DNA from: a bacterium 1XD42-76
GTDB taxonomy: Bacteria > Bacillota > Clostridia > Lachnospirales > Lachnospiraceae
Assembly (NCBI GenBank): GCA_009917545.1
Contig: QZDW01000001.1
Coordinates: 1-64,000 of the forward strand
DNA: 64,000 nucleotides
Direction of reading: 5' to 3'
In this document: positions 61,989 to 64,000 of the stretch, piece after piece
Layout: each line of letters opens with the position of its first letter
How positions within the stretch are numbered: the first letter of the stretch is position 1
Position numbers and translations under genes: made by a program
Notes under the pieces: model-generated
Databases searched by the model: none
What the model was told of the DNA's origin: nothing
Seen by the model: only the letters and a program-made list of their open reading frames with translations

Positions 61989-63150
61989 ATTATTGTTTAC
62001 AAAACTGCATGAAAGAACCGCCGCTGTACTCGTCTCAGAAAACCGGACGATTCAGATAGATTGTTTCCCTGACAGCATTTCCGGCCAGGTCGGAACCATC
62101 TATGTGGCAAAGGTGAAAAAGATTGTCCACAACTTAAATGCCGCCTTTGTAGAGTACGAGCCGGGAATGAACGGGTATTACAGTCTGACAGAAAACCGCT
62201 CCCATTTTTTCGCAGATGGAAAAGAACACTCCGCCTTAAAAAGCGGCGACGAGATCGTCATTCAGATTGCACGGGCGGCAATGAAGGGAAAGGACGCTGT
62301 CCTGACGTCCAATCTAAGCCTGACCGGCCGCTATGCCGTCCTGACGGCTGGTACAAAGGGCCTGGGGATCTCTTCCCGGATAACGGATACCGTCTGGAAG
62401 CAGCACATCAGGGAGCAGTGGGAGAGCGGAGAATCCTGTCCATATGGGGTCATCGTGCGCACGAATGCCTACCAGGCCCCGCCGGAAGCGATTGCAGGCG
62501 AGATCAGGGTTCTCACAGAGCAGATGCAGGCCCTGATTGAGGTGTCGTCCTGCCGTACCTGCTACAGCGTCCTGGCCAGCCCGGACAGCTTTGCCATACT
62601 GACGGCAAGGAGTGCTTCCGATACGGAGACCCTGGAGGTTGTCACGGATATCCGGGAGATTTATGATGAGCTGATAACGGTTCCTGACCTGGGAAAGCCG
62701 GTTCGTTTTTATGATGATTCATTCCCTCTCTCTGCCCTCTATCATCTGGAATCGTCGTTAGAGCAGGCGCTTTCCAAAAAGGTCTGGCTTAAATCAGGCG
62801 GTTATCTCGTGATCGAGCCGACAGAGGCTATGACTGTGGTCGACGTCAATACTGGAAAGAACACAGAGAAAAAGTCACGGGAAGAGACGCATTTTAAGAC
62901 AAACCTGGAGGCTGCCGACGAGATTGCCCTTCAGTTGAGACTCAGAAATTTGTCTGGTATCATCATTGTGGACTTTATTGATATGAAACAGGAAGCATAC
63001 CAGAAAACGCTTTTAAAGCATCTTGGCGATGCTCTGGCAAAAGACCCGGTAAAGGCGGTCCTCGTAGATATGACTGCCCTGGGCCTGGTGGAGATCACTA
63101 GAAAAAAAATCAGAAAGCCGCTGTATGAGCAGATCCATTCTTTGATATGA
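61981..63150 (+). CDS. rng: Ribonuclease E/G family protein (RNase G type)
   Basis: 389 residues from TTG 61981 (GGTG six bases upstream), giving the family-like MNRLLFTKL start; GTG 61972 and TTG 61969 are alternatives. An S1-type RNA-binding segment (~35-115) is followed by the RNase E/G catalytic domain with metal ligands D288 (TVVDVNTGK) and D331 (IIVDFIDM). The C-terminal zinc-link and scaffold of E. coli RNase E are absent, as in other clostridial short forms. It processes rRNA and mRNA. Unusually, rplU-rpmA do not follow. Confidence 0.93.
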   Translation: MNRLLFTKLHERTAAVLVSENRTIQIDCFPDSISGQVGTIYVAKVKKIVHNLNAAFVEYEPGMNGYYSLTENRSHFFADGKEHSALKSGDEIVIQIARAAMKGKDAVLTSNLSLTGRYAVLTAGTKGLGISSRITDTVWKQHIREQWESGESCPYGVIVRTNAYQAPPEAIAGEIRVLTEQMQALIEVSSCRTCYSVLASPDSFAILTARSASDTETLEVVTDIREIYDELITVPDLGKPVRFYDDSFPLSALYHLESSLEQALSKKVWLKSGGYLVIEPTEAMTVVDVNTGKNTEKKSREETHFKTNLEAADEIALQLRLRNLSGIIIVDFIDMKQEAYQKTLLKHLGDALAKDPVKAVLVDMTALGLVEITRKKIRKPLYEQIHSLI

Positions 63151-63168
63151 TGCCTCACTTACAGGCAG

Positions 63169-63222
63169 ACAGGTATTTTCGATGATGCACCGCTCCCTGG
63201 TGCAGTCAATCGAGATACCTGT
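63169..63222 (+). terminator. Long bulged stem-loop after rng
   Basis: ACAGGTAT/ATACCTGT (63169-63176 with 63215-63222), CGAT/ATCG and TGCACC/GGTGCA (63186-63191 with 63199-63204) stack into one extended hairpin followed by TTT. It could terminate the rng operon or be a structured RNA. The following ~120 bases are AT-rich; a possible promoter is TTGCGC (63344-63349) with TAAGAT 17 bases later (63367-63372). Confidence 0.55.
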
Positions 63223-63407
63223 TTGGTACATCCTCTTCCAGGACTCACTGGAGAGTCTTGATTTCATTTTCTGAAATTACTATATTCATATATTCTTTTT
63301 ATATCCTTTTGTAAAATTGTTGGCAGAAAGAAACCGAAACCGTTTGCGCCCACCGGTATTTTATGATAAGATACAGGGAGTCAAATATGTTTAAGAGGTG
63401 AAAATTT

Positions 63408-63446
63408 ATGCTGTGCATTGCAACAGCTCCATGCAGAGTCTTTTAG
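63408..63446 (+). CDS. 12-residue leader peptide upstream of MFS efflux gene
   Basis: ATG at 63408 with AAGAGGTG upstream opens a 12-codon frame, MLCIATAPCRVF, ending at TAG 63444. The last codons lie inside a strong hairpin arm (GCTCCATGCA, 63426-63435), the arrangement of ribosome-stalling leader peptides that control antibiotic resistance and efflux genes. No homology search was done, and the coding claim rests on the ribosome site, start, stop and overlap with the hairpin. Confidence 0.6.
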   Translation: MLCIATAPCRVF

Positions 63447-63527
63447 GGCAATTTTGCATGGAGCAGACCATTGCTCTGAGGCTTTGCGAATTGAAATCAA
63501 ATATAACGGATTTATTGAGGAGCAAAG
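63426..63527 (+). promoter_or_regulatory. Attenuator-like RNA structures before the MFS gene
   Basis: GCTCCATGCA (63426-63435) pairs perfectly with TGCATGGAGC (63455-63464). GAGCA (63461-63465) can instead pair with TGCTC (63472-63476). CTTTGC (63482-63487) is complementary to GCAAAG (63522-63527) that immediately follows the MFS ribosome site GAGGAG (63517-63522), so it could mask it. A ribosome stalled on the leader would break the first stem and shift the fold. Confidence 0.5.
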
Positions 63528-63530
63528 TCT

Positions 63531-64000
63531 ATGAATAGAGAAACAATGCAGGAGATGAGACCATTCCTGCTTCTTTGGGTGACTCAGTCGTTTTCTGCCC
63601 TTGGCAGTGCCATGACAAGCTATGCGCTTGTAATCTGGTCTTATTCCCGGACGGGATCGGCACTGATGACAGCGCTTTTGATGGTGAGTTCGTACGCGCC
63701 TTATGTTGTGTTCAGCATTTTTGCCGGAGCGCTTAGCGACCGTTGGGATAAGAAGCTCACGATGCTGGTGTGCGATACCATAGCGGCGTTTACTACAGTG
63801 CTTCTTCTTGTCCTTCTTGAGCAGGATATGCTGCAGCTATGGCATCTTTATCTCATCAATATTACGAATGGACTGATGAATACAGTGCAGCAGCCGGCGT
63901 CAGAGGTGGCGACGACAAGAGTACTGCCCAGAAAATATTATCAGCGGGTCGGGGGATTGCGGTACTTCGCCAGCTCCCTGAATTCGATCATGACGCCGAT
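63531..64000 (+). CDS. MFS transporter, macrolide-efflux (Mef)-like, truncated by window end
   Basis: The first ~156 codons of a gene running past the window. Opening MQEMRPFLLLWVTQSFSALG, then TSYALVIWSYSRTGSALMTA and FSIFAGALSDRWDKKL (the MFS loop 2-3 GxxxDRxxKK-type motif) indicate the MefA/macrolide-efflux-like MFS group. GAGGAG is present upstream of ATG 63531. Control by the leader peptide is inferred. Substrate cannot be stated. Confidence 0.82.
   Translation, partial: MNRETMQEMRPFLLLWVTQSFSALGSAMTSYALVIWSYSRTGSALMTALLMVSSYAPYVVFSIFAGALSDRWDKKLTMLVCDTIAAFTTVLLLVLLEQDMLQLWHLYLINITNGLMNTVQQPASEVATTRVLPRKYYQRVGGLRYFASSLNSIMTP

Noticed and set aside
1-64000. CRISPR arrays, tRNA or rRNA genes, intact insertion sequences
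   Set aside because: No regular spacer-repeat arrays, tRNA TPsiC-like arms in context, rRNA segments or transposase frames were seen by reading.

Overview
The window looks like a chromosome segment of an anaerobic, spore-forming Clostridia bacterium, most likely Lachnospiraceae (clostridial cluster XIVa). This rests on SpoVAD/SpoVAE, a flavin reductase-rubredoxin fusion, TIGR03960/TIGR03936 followed by RNase G, YesM/YesN two-component genes, strong AGGAGG ribosome sites with frequent GTG/TTG starts, and dense, overlapping operons. GC is moderate by eye. I saw no rRNA, tRNA, CRISPR array or intact insertion sequence.

Layout. 1-970: a dispersed repeat and a flavoprotein-rubredoxin gene. 990-9106: a complete four-gene type II Wadjet (jetABCD) anti-plasmid operon under its own promoter, followed by two decayed genes (9078-10337). 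10445-20770: a PAS regulator whose sigma-54 activator domain has lost its ATPase motifs, divergent from two tandem paralogous amidohydrolases and a full oligopeptide-type ABC importer. 20872-23644: a repeat-bearing DUF4397 protein and spoVAD-spoVAE. 23822-30912: a PucR-type regulator, an M20 carbamoylase, dihydroorotase, a dicarboxylate-type symporter, PyrK and PyrD. The gene choice fits orotate breakdown (orotate to dihydroorotate to N-carbamoylaspartate to aspartate) better than pyrimidine synthesis. 31029-38889: housekeeping and single-gene units (class A PBP, YigZ, a coiled-coil repeat protein, TypA, DUF523, a FrlD-like sugar kinase). 38907-46989: a YesN regulator, a YesM-type kinase with almost no extracellular sensor, a doubly inactivated sugar-ABC ATPase, then an intact ribose/galactose-type ABC importer whose promoter carries 21-bp-spaced direct repeats. 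47235-48776: an acetyltransferase-ROK kinase fusion. 49010-57321: a second oligopeptide-type importer with creatininase-like, nitrilase-like and RraA-like enzymes, preceded by a leader with a terminator. 57552-63150: an atypical peptide deformylase, an RNase Z-like hydrolase, and the TIGR03960-TIGR03936-RNase G operon. 63408-64000: a leader-peptide attenuator in front of a truncated MFS efflux gene.

The most notable items are the putative orotate catabolic operon, the 'sensorless kinase plus dead ABC ATPase' module beside a sugar importer, the complete Wadjet system, the leader peptide before the MFS gene, and two importer/hydrolase operons of unknown substrate. All functional assignments come from reading motifs and gene order. 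No homology search was run.
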